Part shown: in pieces, positions 1-8,374 of the stretch
Layout of the letters: every line of letters begins with the position of its first letter
Numbering within the stretch: position 1 is the stretch's first letter
Assembly: GCF_000003605.2 (NCBI RefSeq)
Contig: NW_003114463.1
Span: 328,453 to 342,310 of the forward strand
Direction of reading: 5' to 3'
Source: Saccoglossus kowalevskii
Taxonomy: Eukaryota; Hemichordata; Enteropneusta; Harrimaniidae
Length of the DNA stretch: 13,858 nt
The notes under the pieces: generated by a model
What the model was told of the DNA's origin: nothing
The model's database searches: none
What the model saw: the letters and a program-made list of their open reading frames with translations, nothing else
Translations under genes and position numbers: made by a program

Positions 1-506
1 TTACATGTACTCCCGACTTTCCCGCGTTATATGCTCTGGGTGTCTGGACACACTACTGGCACACACACAAACGTAACATTTTATGTAAATGAGTTGAGTA
101 CAGACAGTTATACATTGTATCAAACATGTTTAGGCTACAGTTATGATGTTTTGAATAGTAGTGATAAAATCACTGGCAATTTCATTAGGTACTTGCTCTG
201 ATGTATCAACATTTACCACAATCTGATTGTCCAATGTTTAGTGAAAACGATTGTAAATGCTTTTGTGTTGTATAATAGAACATTTTTCTCTGCTGGATAG
301 AGCTTGTAAAAATGCAGAAAAGATCGTATTCTGCGGAGCCAGAATTTGGTTTACCATTTTGTGTATTGTTTCGCAGTGTTCTCAGAAATTTAAGCCACCG
401 TGGTGTTAAAAATTTATGTACTGATTATTGGCATAACTATTCAAAATAGAAATATTGGTGATCAACCTACTGAATTAGAAAATTGACTCCATTTCTATCC
501 ATTTGA

Positions 507-1993
507 CAGTGTTCTCCCCAGGATGTAAACAGCGTGGCGGTGCCGCCACAGTGCTTCGATTTGCTGCCACACCGGTCTGACACCGCCACGGTGATTAGCA
601 AGACCGCCACAGTGCTTTTTTCATTGGGGATCTCGTCACGACTGGCACTCAAAATTAGCAACCATCACAGAAACGCTTCTGACCAGGACTATTGTCATAT
701 TGTTATTATACTTGCGTACCGACCGACAAGCATCCTGCCAGTCGTGAATAATAATTTGTAAACAATAGACATAGTCGTGCGATGTGGTAGCGGCTTTAAA
801 CAATACAAGTCAATTTTGTAAAATTAGCACCTTTTGTTTGTAAGTAAGTAAATATTTTCTGACGATAGACGCAGTCTTTAGATTGAAAGCTAAAATTCTT
901 TCAAAATCAATTCCGCTTCGATGTAACATGGGCAAAGCGGAGTTCACGATCAGTTTACGCTGCTCAAGAAAAAACGTGTTTATTGCGTGATTTGGTAAAA
1001 TACATTTGAACTGTTAACGTGAATCATGTAAAACCTCTTCTTTCAAGACTTCTTTTACATTTTAAAAATTGCTAATCACCTCTTTCGAAAACCATCATGC
1101 AGTTTTTATCTGAAATCCATACCAACACATCATGCTACGACATCGCTTTACTTCCGCAGTGTAGTTTTTATGATCACGATCATTTGGAAAACTTCGGGTT
1201 CTACCGGCATTACCATGCGGCATTCTGATTGGTTAATGGCGTTTTTGACCCACCGGGTCAAAGGACACATGCGGTCAACTGACGCGTCACAGCTATCATG
1301 GCAGGTCTGTGTTTTTCACCGAAGTGATCAAAAATAATTTCTCCCGATAAAATTAGTTCAAATTTTACGTTTTTTTCATATAAAGAAAAGTATTTAATTT
1401 TTGCATGGCATGACTGGGTAAGAGGAATTATTGGTATAACTGGTGTATAACATCGCAAAGTAAGTTATGTCACGTCGTAACTTGATGATCGTTCGGAAGT
1501 GTTATTTGTTCGTTCATTTACTGTAAATGTAAACGTTGTAGAAGCTGATGGGCGGAATAACCAGCAATCCGCCAAATAATTACGTGGTCGATTTTTTGAA
1601 GGAGAATTTTGTAGTAAATAAGATCATGAAAGTCGTGAACATAATCCTGGCTGAAACGTTTCAGATGCGTTTCATTCATTCAACCTGTTTTTTTAGTCTG
1701 CAGCATTTGCATTTTGAGAATGTTTCATTTTTAAATTCAAACTCTTCTAAGTTGTGAAACGTAATTTTCTGACTGCAGAAAACTAAATATTTGCACTGTG
1801 ACGGAGCTCATTAATATTACAAAAGTGTCCCAAAAAGTGTTTATAACACTGAAGCAAATAAATATCTGCCACTTTGTTTTTGTTAATATGTTTATTGTGT
1901 GGTTGTAAATGTGCTTTGGTCAATTTCTATTATTATGCAAATGATATGCAAATTATGTCGCCACAGTGGTTTAAATTCCTGGGGAGAACACTG
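507..1993. mobile_element. Non-autonomous DNA transposon with CAGTG ends (hAT-like)
   Basis: The left end CAGTGTTCTCCCCAGG (507-522) is the exact reverse complement of the right end (1978-1993), a perfect 16-bp terminal inverted repeat. Weaker similarity continues inward (TAAAC, GTGGCG). Both ends are flanked by ATTTGA (501-506 and 1994-1999), a 6-bp target duplication. The left subterminal region has three CCGCCAC-R-GTG motifs (from about 543, 583 and 604), and one related motif lies near the right end (1959-1969). Such motifs are often transposase binding sites. CAGTG ends suggest hAT, although classic hAT makes 8-bp duplications. The interior has no transposase frame; the largest openings are under 70 codons. 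Confidence 0.8.
534..549. repeat. GTGGCGG/CCGCCAC hairpin near left transposon end
   Basis: A 7-bp perfect stem with a TG loop lies 12 bases inside the left terminal repeat of the CAGTG element. It is GC-rich against an AT-rich background and overlaps the first of the repeated CCGCCAC motifs. Confidence 0.7.
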
Positions 1994-2000
1994 ATTTGAT

Positions 2001-2109
2001 TTAAAGGGCAGTGGTCGTTGCGCATCGAGTGTTCAAATTTAATGTAAAAAATGTATTTTACGCGCGTTTTCGTAACTATGAGTCAATATTGATGACTGTC
2101 GCCCTTTAA
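2001..2109. mobile_element. TTAA-flanked miniature element, copy 1
   Basis: The block runs TTAA (2001-2004), AGGGCAGTGGTC on the left, and GACTGTCGCCCT followed by TTAA (2106-2109) on the right. The outer five bases of the ends are perfect inverted repeats and the inner part is partly conserved. TTAA target duplications are known for piggyBac and Kolobok elements. The left end matches the left end of the element at 9837 apart from one base. It lies two bases beyond the target duplication of the CAGTG element. Confidence 0.65.
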
Positions 2110-2270
2110 GTCCGCAATGACACAGTGGTGGAAATGGTACTGGCAGTCAAACCAGTGTGGCAGTAAAAAAGGTATATTTGCAGGATTTCATTGAATTATT
2201 TTCCCTGTTGAAGATTATGAAGATAGTGAAAATAAAGTAAATTTACATTAACTGGCATGTTTTTTTGTAG

Positions 2271-2375
2271 GTTCATATGGTTGGAATAGATCTTTTCACT
2301 CAGAAGAAATATGAGGATATATGCCCTTCCACTCATAATATGAATGTACCAATTGTCAACAGAAAAGATTTCCAG
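2271..2375 (+). CDS. EIF5A: eIF5A, internal exon (end of the N-terminal domain)
   Basis: This exon encodes 35 residues of translation factor eIF5A, the hypusine-containing protein that binds the ribosomal E site and relieves stalling at poly-proline and other difficult peptide bonds. The reading starts [10 protein letters not shown] and contains the family signature [13 protein letters not shown], which directly follows the hypusine loop in the full protein. About three quarters of the residues match human eIF5A as I remember it, with no gaps. A TTTTTTGTAG acceptor precedes it and GTAACT follows, both phase 0. These boundaries coincide with the vertebrate exon as I recall it. The modified lysine itself is in the preceding exon, outside the window. 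The exon is intact, so the gene is probably functional. Confidence 0.96.
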
Positions 2376-3421
2376 GTAACTTGCATAGTGAAGTTGTCCA
2401 GTCAAATTTTCTCATGACCAATGAAATGAAATGACATTCAGAACTTATTAATGTACTTGTGCTGTTGCTTGTTTGGTGAGGTACTTCCTTAGATCCTGCC
2501 AGAGTGCTCTCTGAATGTAGTGTAGCTACGAAATGTCTAGAGTACAGCTGTATCCGATTAACCACTTAACCATTGCACAACTGTATTAGTCCCCGTTCGA
2601 TATTCAGTTTGGAACTACTATGGTTTGTTGTCCGTTATACATTTTGGCCATTTTTAAACAATTCAATATTGGTGCAAACCTAGTCAATCAAACTAGTACT
2701 ACTCAATAGGTGCTCATCGGATCTCTTCACTTTTTTCAGTGATTGTCGATGCGGTATTGACTTTAAGTCTGGGCTTTCATAAAATATATAGCACTTTTCT
2801 CCCCAAGCCTCTGAAGCGTCACGATACAGTGATGCTTGGACACTCGCCCATAATGCTTGCCCGTTGTTCGCGACACTTGGTCACTCGTTTACAAGTGTCG
2901 GTCTCGTCTTGCCCAAATTAAAAAAAAAATAACATGTATTGATCGAACGATCATCCTGCCTTTGTTAGCATAGACGATGATAAAAACAAAAGTCTGCAAG
3001 AAGTAACCAAATCATTCACGGGTGCGGCGCCTCTAAATCCAAAAAACAAATACTGGACGGTAGTAATAATTTGCCCATTGCACATAACGGCAACGATGTG
3101 ACAACTCAAGTCTCACAAACACAGCCTATGTCTGGAAGATGTATACCGATTTTCTGCACTGCTGTTATTTGCAGTTTTTACTACTCAATTTCCGGTGACG
3201 CTAATTGGCTAAAAATGTAAAAAAGTGAAACAAATTTAAGTTGCATTGAAAAAAAAAACTGTAAATAAATCAAAGAAAAAATTATTCAACCCTGACCCAT
3301 GGAAATACTTACTCATAATAAGAGTGCCTTAGTACCGGAATGCTGCCCTAAGACTACATGCACTTTATGACATTGCGGTCGATGCATGTTGGGTTACGAG
3401 AGGCATTCCAATTGAGGTAAC

Positions 3422-3432
3422 AAAGATGGCGG
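3422..3432 (+). promoter_or_regulatory. YY1-like motif AAAGATGGCGG
   Basis: The bases fit the core of the YY1/PHO binding consensus (AAnATGGCGGC) at all but the last position. It lies in the eIF5A intron, away from any known start site. Motif matching is the only support. Confidence 0.25.
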
Positions 3433-4029
3433 TGCAAAGAACGCGTTTTTTCGAATGTTTAAAAGCATCTCATTGGCGACTTTGATGTTAATGTCTAAGA
3501 TAATCATCAATGAATCATTTTAATTAACAAAACATTCTAAATTTGTATATTTTTAAACCAAAAAGTCCGGGACTGATGGTCGCAACAGCAGTGGTGAATA
3601 TCCAATGCAGTCAGCTGACAATGTTAGTGATCTAGCATTACGCATAAGGTATAGATGAATCAATGAAAAATCGCTGACTTTAGTTTTGAAATGCCGTCAT
3701 TGATTTATTAATTTCTTCATATTCTGATAACCCGCAATCTGGTAGACTTTTACAAATTTAACCAAAAAATGTTTTCCCGATGTCATGAATTTATAGTGAC
3801 ATGGGCACTAAAACTGACTGTACACTAAATAATGAACCAGTTACTCCATGGATAACAATATTTTTACTGACTGGCTGGCTATAACATAAATATTTGCATT
3901 GTTATATTTCACTTGATATGAACATCAAATACAATGGAGTAAGTGATATAAAAAATATCAGACTATCTCGTCTTTAATTAATTGCAGATAGGTTGACAAT
4001 TTTTTTTATAACAAGTTATTGTATCGCAA

Positions 4030-4136
4030 TGTTTGTTGGGGTAACTGATTATTATGCAAATACAATTATGCAAATTAGGTGCATTATTATGCAAATTTGC
4101 CTTTGCCCTTAACAATGAAGTCTGGGGAAAACACTG
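4030..4136. mobile_element. Partial second copy of the CAGTG transposon right end
   Basis: TCTGGGGAAAACACTG (4121-4136) resembles the right terminus at 1978-1993 with two differences. Upstream lie three ATTATGCAAAT-type repeats (about 4051-4100), like the TTATGCAAATGATATGCAAAT found just inside the right end of the first element. I found no matching left end, so this is probably a truncated or solo terminus. Confidence 0.5.
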
Positions 4137-4366
4137 TATATGTTGAAATTGTTTAAAGAAACTCTTCTGGGAATATAATTGAAATGCATTTTACTTCCGG
4201 GGGAAACTACTACATTCTTGAAATTGTGTTCTTTCGAATTGTTCTAAAAATTCTAATTTTTAAAAAAATATTAGAACAAGTTTCTCAAAATGTCACTAAT
4301 GCACAGAATTGCAATTGGATGATGCTATGGAACAATAATAAACCAATGAGCAAATGTCGTGCGATT

Positions 4367-5086
4367 TACAGCAAGTCTCAGAAGTATTGGGGCAGCCAAT
4401 TTGCAAACTCGCTAGCGAATTGGCTAACTGCTTCGGTTTTGACGAAACAGTTGGCTTTCGCATCTCGCTGGCGCCGTCTTATGATCACGCCCACTTACGG
4501 CACTTATATAACACTAGGGGGACGATCGTCATACTTGAGGAGCTAATCAGCGACAGTTTTACAGTTGGGTGGCGATTTCGCTTTCAAATACTAGTATACT
4601 AGGGAAAGTGTTCTATTTCTTTTGTATTCACATAAAATGACGAATGACTTTTTAGCGGTCGGCTTAATTTTACCCCAACGGATCTTTTGTATGTGAAAGT
4701 TTGTTATTTTCTCCCTGATTTGTAGGAAAATGTTTCTCAACTTGACTATTTCCATTTTGTAGTTTCAAGCAGTGTTCAAGATGGCTACCCCCATATAATA
4801 TCGATAATAATCGCATTTATCATATCACATGTACGCCAGCTGACTGGTTATTTTCAGGCTCAAACCGAGGGCTCAAATTACTCGGGGGAATCCAGACATG
4901 TACCAGGCTGCGTAAAAAAGCATTCATTGTCTCCTACTGCAAAATAGACTCACCCAGAGTGGACGCGATCACAAGTCGGCGCCAGCGAGATGCGAAAGCC
5001 AATCGTTTAGTCAAAACCCAAGCAATTAGCCAATTCGCAAGCGAGTTTGCAAATTGGCTGCCTCAATACTTCTGAGACTTGCTGTA
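4367..5086. mobile_element. Foldback-type element with 128-bp inverted arms
   Basis: Arm 4367-4494 and arm 4959-5086 are reverse complements over 128 bases with 11 mismatches by my count (about 91% identity). They are separated by 464 bases of unrelated sequence. Within each arm, AGCCAATT and AATTGGCT form a smaller inverted repeat. Outside the arms similarity stops at once. I see no target duplication and no protein. It is probably a non-autonomous long-terminal-inverted-repeat transposon inserted in the eIF5A intron, though its superfamily is unknown. Confidence 0.75.
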
Positions 5087-5209
5087 GGACCTACTTTCTC
5101 AAAATTGAGTGGTCTTCTATCTTGAATAAACATTCATTTCTCTCTGTCTATGTGGTGTGGGTTGTGTCAGTGCATGAACCTTATTAACAGTGATTTGTGT
5201 TATTGTTAG

Positions 5210-5341
5210 TTGTTGGATATAGTGGACGGATATTTGTCTCTACTGGAAGATGATAGCTCTGTGCGTGATGATATAAAAAATCCTTCTAATGAGCTGGGAA
5301 AAGAAATTGCTGACCGTTTTGCAAATGAGGAACAGCTATTG
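5210..5341 (+). CDS. EIF5A: eIF5A, internal exon (S1-like OB-fold domain)
   Basis: This exon encodes 44 residues of the C-terminal OB-fold domain, starting LLDIVDGYLSLL and including NELGKEIADRF. It aligns without gaps to the human exon I recall (DGYLSLL and LGKEI are hallmarks), so length and phase are conserved. The acceptor is TTGTTAG at 5203-5209. The donor is unusual: the exon ends TTG and the intron begins GCAAGT. A nearby GT at 5346 would shift the frame at the next exon, so the GC donor at 5342 is the only one that keeps the conserved phase 0 junction. Without splicing, the frame meets a TAA about six codons later. Confidence 0.95.
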
Positions 5342-5410
5342 GCAAGTAGTATTTATTAATAATTATCAACCAAATTAATCTTGAATGTTTCCTTTCAATT
5401 TATAACTTTT

Positions 5411-6511
5411 TAGTCCCCGTTCGGACACAGTCCGAAAACGGGGACTTGTGTTTTGACCTCCGTCTGTGTGTGCGTCCGGACCTGTATCTTAAAAATGCCT
5501 GGACCAATCACAATCAAACTTCACACATGCATCATATATGATATTATACATATGCACGTCAATTTGTTTCACGTTCTGATTCAAGATGGCCAAATGGCGG
5601 CCATTTTGTGCTAAAAATCATCAAAATCAAGCATTTCTCGGGTGCTTACAGATGGATTTTGTTCAAATTTAGTATACATATTAGAAATTATAGTACCTTG
5701 ATGCACATCATTTTGTTTTATGATCTGATTCAAGATGGCCGAATGGCGGCCATTTTTGTGCTGAATTTCCTAAAAATCAAGCATTTCTCGGCTGTTTACA
5801 AATGAATTTTGTTCAAACTCGATATATACATTAGACATTATGGGACCTTGATGCAAATAATTTTGTTTTTCAGAGAAGATTCAAAATGACCAACTGGCGG
5901 CCATTTTGTTTCAATGAATGTGGTTCTCGTGCTATATCTCTGACTTGCTTTCACTGATTATGTTCAAATTATAAATATTCATTATACATCATGTCATAGA
6001 TAAACAGTTACATTGGTTGACAATCTATTCAAAATGGCCGAATGGTGGTCATTTTTGTGCAAAAAAATCATCAAATATCAAGCATTTCTGGCATTTATGG
6101 ATGGATTTCGTTCAAACTTGGTACATTAGACATTACGGGTTCCTGATGCACGGCATTTTTTTTTCCTGATTGGATTGAAAATGGCTGACTGGCGGCCATT
6201 CTGTTTTAATGATTGGGCTTATAGAGCCTACTCTTAAATGCTTTGACTGATTATATTCAAATTTTATTTATTCGTTATACATCATGTGATATATATACAT
6301 GTATTCAAAATGGCTGATTTTGAATGCTGTTCCAGAGCAATTTCTCTCAATTATGGACAAGTACTTGTTTGATGATCAGATACAAATGTCAATCATTTTA
6401 ATGTTAAAAAACCATATTCCTGACATGGTTATATTCCAGCTATATTACTATAAACAAAACTATATTTCTTAAATTTAATAACTGACGGGGACTGTGCCAT
6501 GCATGGCTTGT
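5411..6511 (+). mobile_element. Helentron-like non-autonomous element (HINE), family 1
   Basis: The left end carries AGTCCCCGT at 5412 and the right end its exact reverse complement ACGGGGACT at 6485-6493, giving 9-bp subterminal inverted repeats. The left repeat also folds locally (5412-5446): a 10-bp outer stem, an AA bulge, a 5-bp inner stem and an ACA loop. Just inside the right end lies a perfect 12-bp palindrome (6496-6507), followed by TTGTTAA. The interior holds tandem units of about 148 bp. The flanks are T runs and no target duplication is visible. This layout is known for Helentron-associated elements, which transpose by rolling circle and insert between T and T. No coding capacity is present, so it would need enzymes supplied elsewhere. 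Confidence 0.72.
5580..6430 (+). repeat. Tandem repeats, about 148-bp period, inside family-1 element
   Basis: The motif TTCAARATGGCC (with variants) begins at 5580, 5729, 5880, 6028, 6175 and 6304, so spacings are 149, 151, 148, 147 and 129. Most units pair it with a GCGGCCATTTT stretch a few bases later, making a small inverted repeat. Units 1, 2 and 4 share one body type (AGCATTTCTCGG-like). Units 3 and 5 share another (TTTCACTGATT or CTTTGACTGATT), so a higher-order alternation is visible. Unit 6 is diverged. Confidence 0.85.
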
Positions 6512-7228
6512 TAATCTATATTTAAAGCAAAAAACAAGTTTAAAACAATGCTTCAATTACAATGGTGGTGTATTTTATGTCGGTGTGGTACCTAACAGTC
6601 TGACTAATCAGAGCAGCTTAGCTTAACAAGTTTTTTAGCTCTGCTGTCGACTTTGTCGAGCGGAGCTTATCATATGAGTGATTGTCCGTCGTCCGTGTCA
6701 ATGTTTTACTTTTTCGACTTCTTCTTGAAAACTACAAGCCTGAATGCTTTGATATTTGGTGTATATGTACCTTGGGTGGACCTCTCTCAGATTTGTTCAT
6801 TTAATGATCATATCTTCAATTCTCTAATTTTGGTGAATATTATTGTCATTTTTTGTCCAATTGCTTTTATATTACATATATAGGTACTACATGTAGACCT
6901 CTCAGATTTGTTCATTTTGTAATGATATCTTTAATTCTCTAATTTTGATGAATATTTTTGGTAAAAAGTGATATTTTCAACTTCTTGTTAAAAACCACAA
7001 GTCCAATTGCTTTGATGTTACATATATAGGTACTACATGTGGACCACTCTCAGATTTGTTCATTTCATGATGATATCTTTAATTTTCTATTTTTGGTGAA
7101 TATTTTTGGTAAAAGTGATATTTTCTTGTTAAAAACCACAATCATTTATGGTGAAAAATAATATTTTTGAATTCTTGTTAAAAACAGCAAGTCCCATTGC
7201 ATTGATACTATGCATGTTGTTCATTTTT

Positions 7229-8084
7229 AGCTCCGCTGTCGACTTTGTCGAGCGGAGCTTATCATATGAGTGATCGTCCGTCGTCGTCGTCCGTGTCAAT
7301 GTTTTACTTTCTCGACTTCTTCTTGAAAACTACAAGCCTAAATGCTTTGATACTTGGTGTATATGTACCTTGGGTAGACCTCTCTTAGGTTTGTTCATTT
7401 CATGTTGATATCTTTAATTCTCTAATTTTGGTGAATATTTTTGTCATTTTTGGTAAAAACTGATATTTTCGACTTCTTGTTAAAAACCGCAAGTGCAATT
7501 GCTTTGATATTACATCTATAGGTACTACATGTGGACCTCTCTCAGATTTGTTAATTTTGTAATGATATCTTTAATTCTTTAATTTTGGTGAATATTTTTG
7601 TCATTTTTGGTAAAAACTGATATTTTCGACTTCCTGTTAAAAACCACAAGTCCAATTGCTTTGATACTACATATATAGGTACTACATGTGGACCTCTCTC
7701 AGATTTGTTTATTTCGTGATGATATCTTCAATTCTCTAATTTTGGTGAATATTTTTGTCATTTTTGGTAAAAACTGATATTTTCGACTTCTTGTTAAAAA
7801 CCGCAAGTCCGATTGCTTTGATATTACATATATAGGTACTACATGTGGACCTCTCTCAGATTTGTTCATTTTGTGATGATATCTTCAATTCTCTAATTAA
7901 TTTATTTTGGTGAATATTTTTGTAATTTTTGGTAAAAATTGATATTTTCGACTTCTTGTTGAAAACTGTAAGTCCGATTGCTTTGATACTATTCATATTG
8001 TTCATTTTCTAATGATGTCTTCAGTTCTTTAATTGAAATGTGCCTTGCTAACAGCGGAGCTATCTCGGCCGATAGGCTGCTTGT
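7229..8084 (+). mobile_element. Helentron-like element family 2, inner (nested) copy
   Basis: This complete copy begins with a hairpin (7229-7259): AGCTCCGCT pairs with AGCGGAGCT, with a GT bulge, a CGAC/GTCG inner stem and a TTT loop. The 11 bases AGCTCCGCTGT recur inverted near the right end (8051-8061). A second hairpin (8066-8079) and CTTGT close the element. It sits in the outer copy between TTCATTTT and CTAATGAT. Its own interior has the same unbroken TTCATTTTCTAATGAT at about 8001-8016, which is the empty site. No target duplication is seen. The copy is about 856 bp and non-coding. Confidence 0.8.
7346..7995 (+). repeat. Tandem repeats, about 157-bp period, inside the inner family-2 copy
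   Basis: The marker TTTGATA begins at 7346, 7503, 7660, 7817 and 7982, so spacing is 157, 157, 157 and 165. The last interval carries a short AATTAATTTA-type insertion. Each full unit includes GTACTACATGTGGACC, GATATCTT, TTGGTGAATATTTTTG and TGATATTTTCGACTTC. The regularity points to unit duplication within the element. Confidence 0.87.
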
Positions 8085-8177
8085 CTAATGATATCTTCTG
8101 TTCTTTAATTGAAATGTGCATTGCTAACAGCGGAGCTATCTCAGCCGAGAGGCTGCTTGTTAAATTTTCAAATTGTG

Positions 8178-8180
<3 letters not shown>

Positions 8181-8228
<48 letters not shown>
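8181..8228. repeat. TG/TA dinucleotide microsatellite
   Basis: A short TG run (8181-8186) passes into about 20 TA dinucleotides (8187-8228). It lies just right of the outer Helentron-like element and about 85 bases before the last eIF5A acceptor. Its length is likely to vary between individuals and to be poorly assembled. Confidence 0.95.
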
Positions 8229-8229
<1 letters not shown>

Positions 8230-8311
8230 AATGGAATTTGCATGCTATGCATGTAAATAACTTGAGGGCAAGTTGCATTCTCTATCATTCATAATCTTTT
8301 TTTTTTTACAG

Positions 8312-8374
8312 GTTACAGTTCTCTCTGCAATGGGCCACGAGTGTGCTATTTCAGTCAAGAACTGTCCAAAATAA
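8312..8374 (+). CDS. EIF5A: eIF5A, last coding exon with stop
   Basis: Twenty codons and a TAA stop encode VTVLSAM followed by a 13-residue tail ending NCPK. VTVLSAM is the conserved last strand of the eIF5A OB fold, and the tail has the same length as the human ending I recall (ITVLSAM plus 13 residues). The acceptor ACAG at 8308-8311 follows a run of at least ten T. Phase 0 matches the preceding exon. With the two upstream exons this gives 99 of the roughly 155 residues usual for the family. The two extra cysteines in the tail are not a feature I know from other eIF5A proteins. Confidence 0.94.
   Translation, partial: VTVLSAMGHECAISVKNCPK

Larger units (their letters stand above)
1..2270 (+). 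other. Partial intron of the eIF5A gene (3' part, left end outside window)
   Basis: All sequence left of the first recognised exon appears to be intron, ending in a T-rich tract and TAG acceptor at 2261-2270. I looked for the N-terminal eIF5A segment with the lysine-glycine-histidine hypusine loop and did not find it, so that exon must lie further left. Bases 1-506 show no gene or repeat I recognise. 507-1993 and 2001-2109 are mobile elements. 2110-2270 has nothing beyond the splice acceptor. Confidence 0.75.
2376..5209 (+). other. eIF5A intron (2834 bp), GT-AG
   Basis: The intron starts GTAACT at 2376 and ends TTGTTAG at 5203-5209. Stretch 2376-4029 contains no gene I can support. It has a 12-base match to the start of a Helentron-like element (2588-2599), a short poly-A run (2920-2932) and one YY1-like motif (3422-3432). 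Further right lie a transposon terminus (about 4030-4136) and a long inverted-repeat element (4367-5086). Reading frames crossing the inverted arms look like chance openings. Confidence 0.85.
6637..8160 (+). mobile_element. Helentron-like element family 2, outer copy interrupted by an inner copy
   Basis: The outer copy starts with a hairpin at 6637-6667 (first arm AGCTCTGCT, one base changed from the inner copy's AGCTCCGCT). It continues to about 7228, is interrupted by the inner copy, then resumes at about 8085 with CTAATGATATC. It ends with AGCGGAGCT (8129-8137), a CAGCC-GAGA-GGCTG hairpin (8142-8155) and CTTGT, followed by TAAATT. Interior units resemble those of the inner copy but are more diverged and partly deleted (unit markers near 6748, 6865, 7011, 7201). 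Excluding the insertion it is about 670 bp. It has no protein-coding potential I can support. Confidence 0.75.
5342..8311 (+). other. eIF5A last intron (2970 bp), inferred GC-AG
   Basis: The intron starts GCAAGT at 5342 and ends in a long T tract with ACAG at 8308-8311. It is mostly mobile DNA: one Helentron-like element (5411-6511), a nested pair of a second family (6637-8160) and a TA microsatellite. The 5'-splice bases after GC fit the usual GC-donor pattern at positions +3 to +6 (AAGT). The exon's last bases are TTG rather than the AG usual at such donors. Confidence 0.8.

Noticed and set aside
2739-2935. Possible SINE ending in a poly-A run
   Set aside because: No tRNA-like A and B boxes and no target duplication could be seen.
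4184-4546. 120-codon plus-strand reading frame
   Set aside because: It runs through one arm of the foldback element and has no recognisable domain; the opening is explained by the repeat sequence.
5342-5352. GT at 5346 as the normal donor of the last intron
   Set aside because: It would leave one extra codon plus one base and put the last exon out of frame, losing the VTVLSAM match.
6610-6636. TTAACAAG (6623-6630), the reverse complement of a Helentron-like right end
   Set aside because: No hairpin or subterminal repeat accompanies it, so the 8-base match is probably chance.
6653-6883. 76-codon plus-strand frame and similar ones at 5608-5805 and 8033-8294
   Set aside because: They lie in tandem units of the Helentron-like elements or the TA microsatellite and are not conserved between units.
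5580-8000. Regularly spaced repeats as a possible CRISPR array
   Set aside because: Periods of about 150 bp with diverged units and no unique spacers, in intron-bearing animal DNA.
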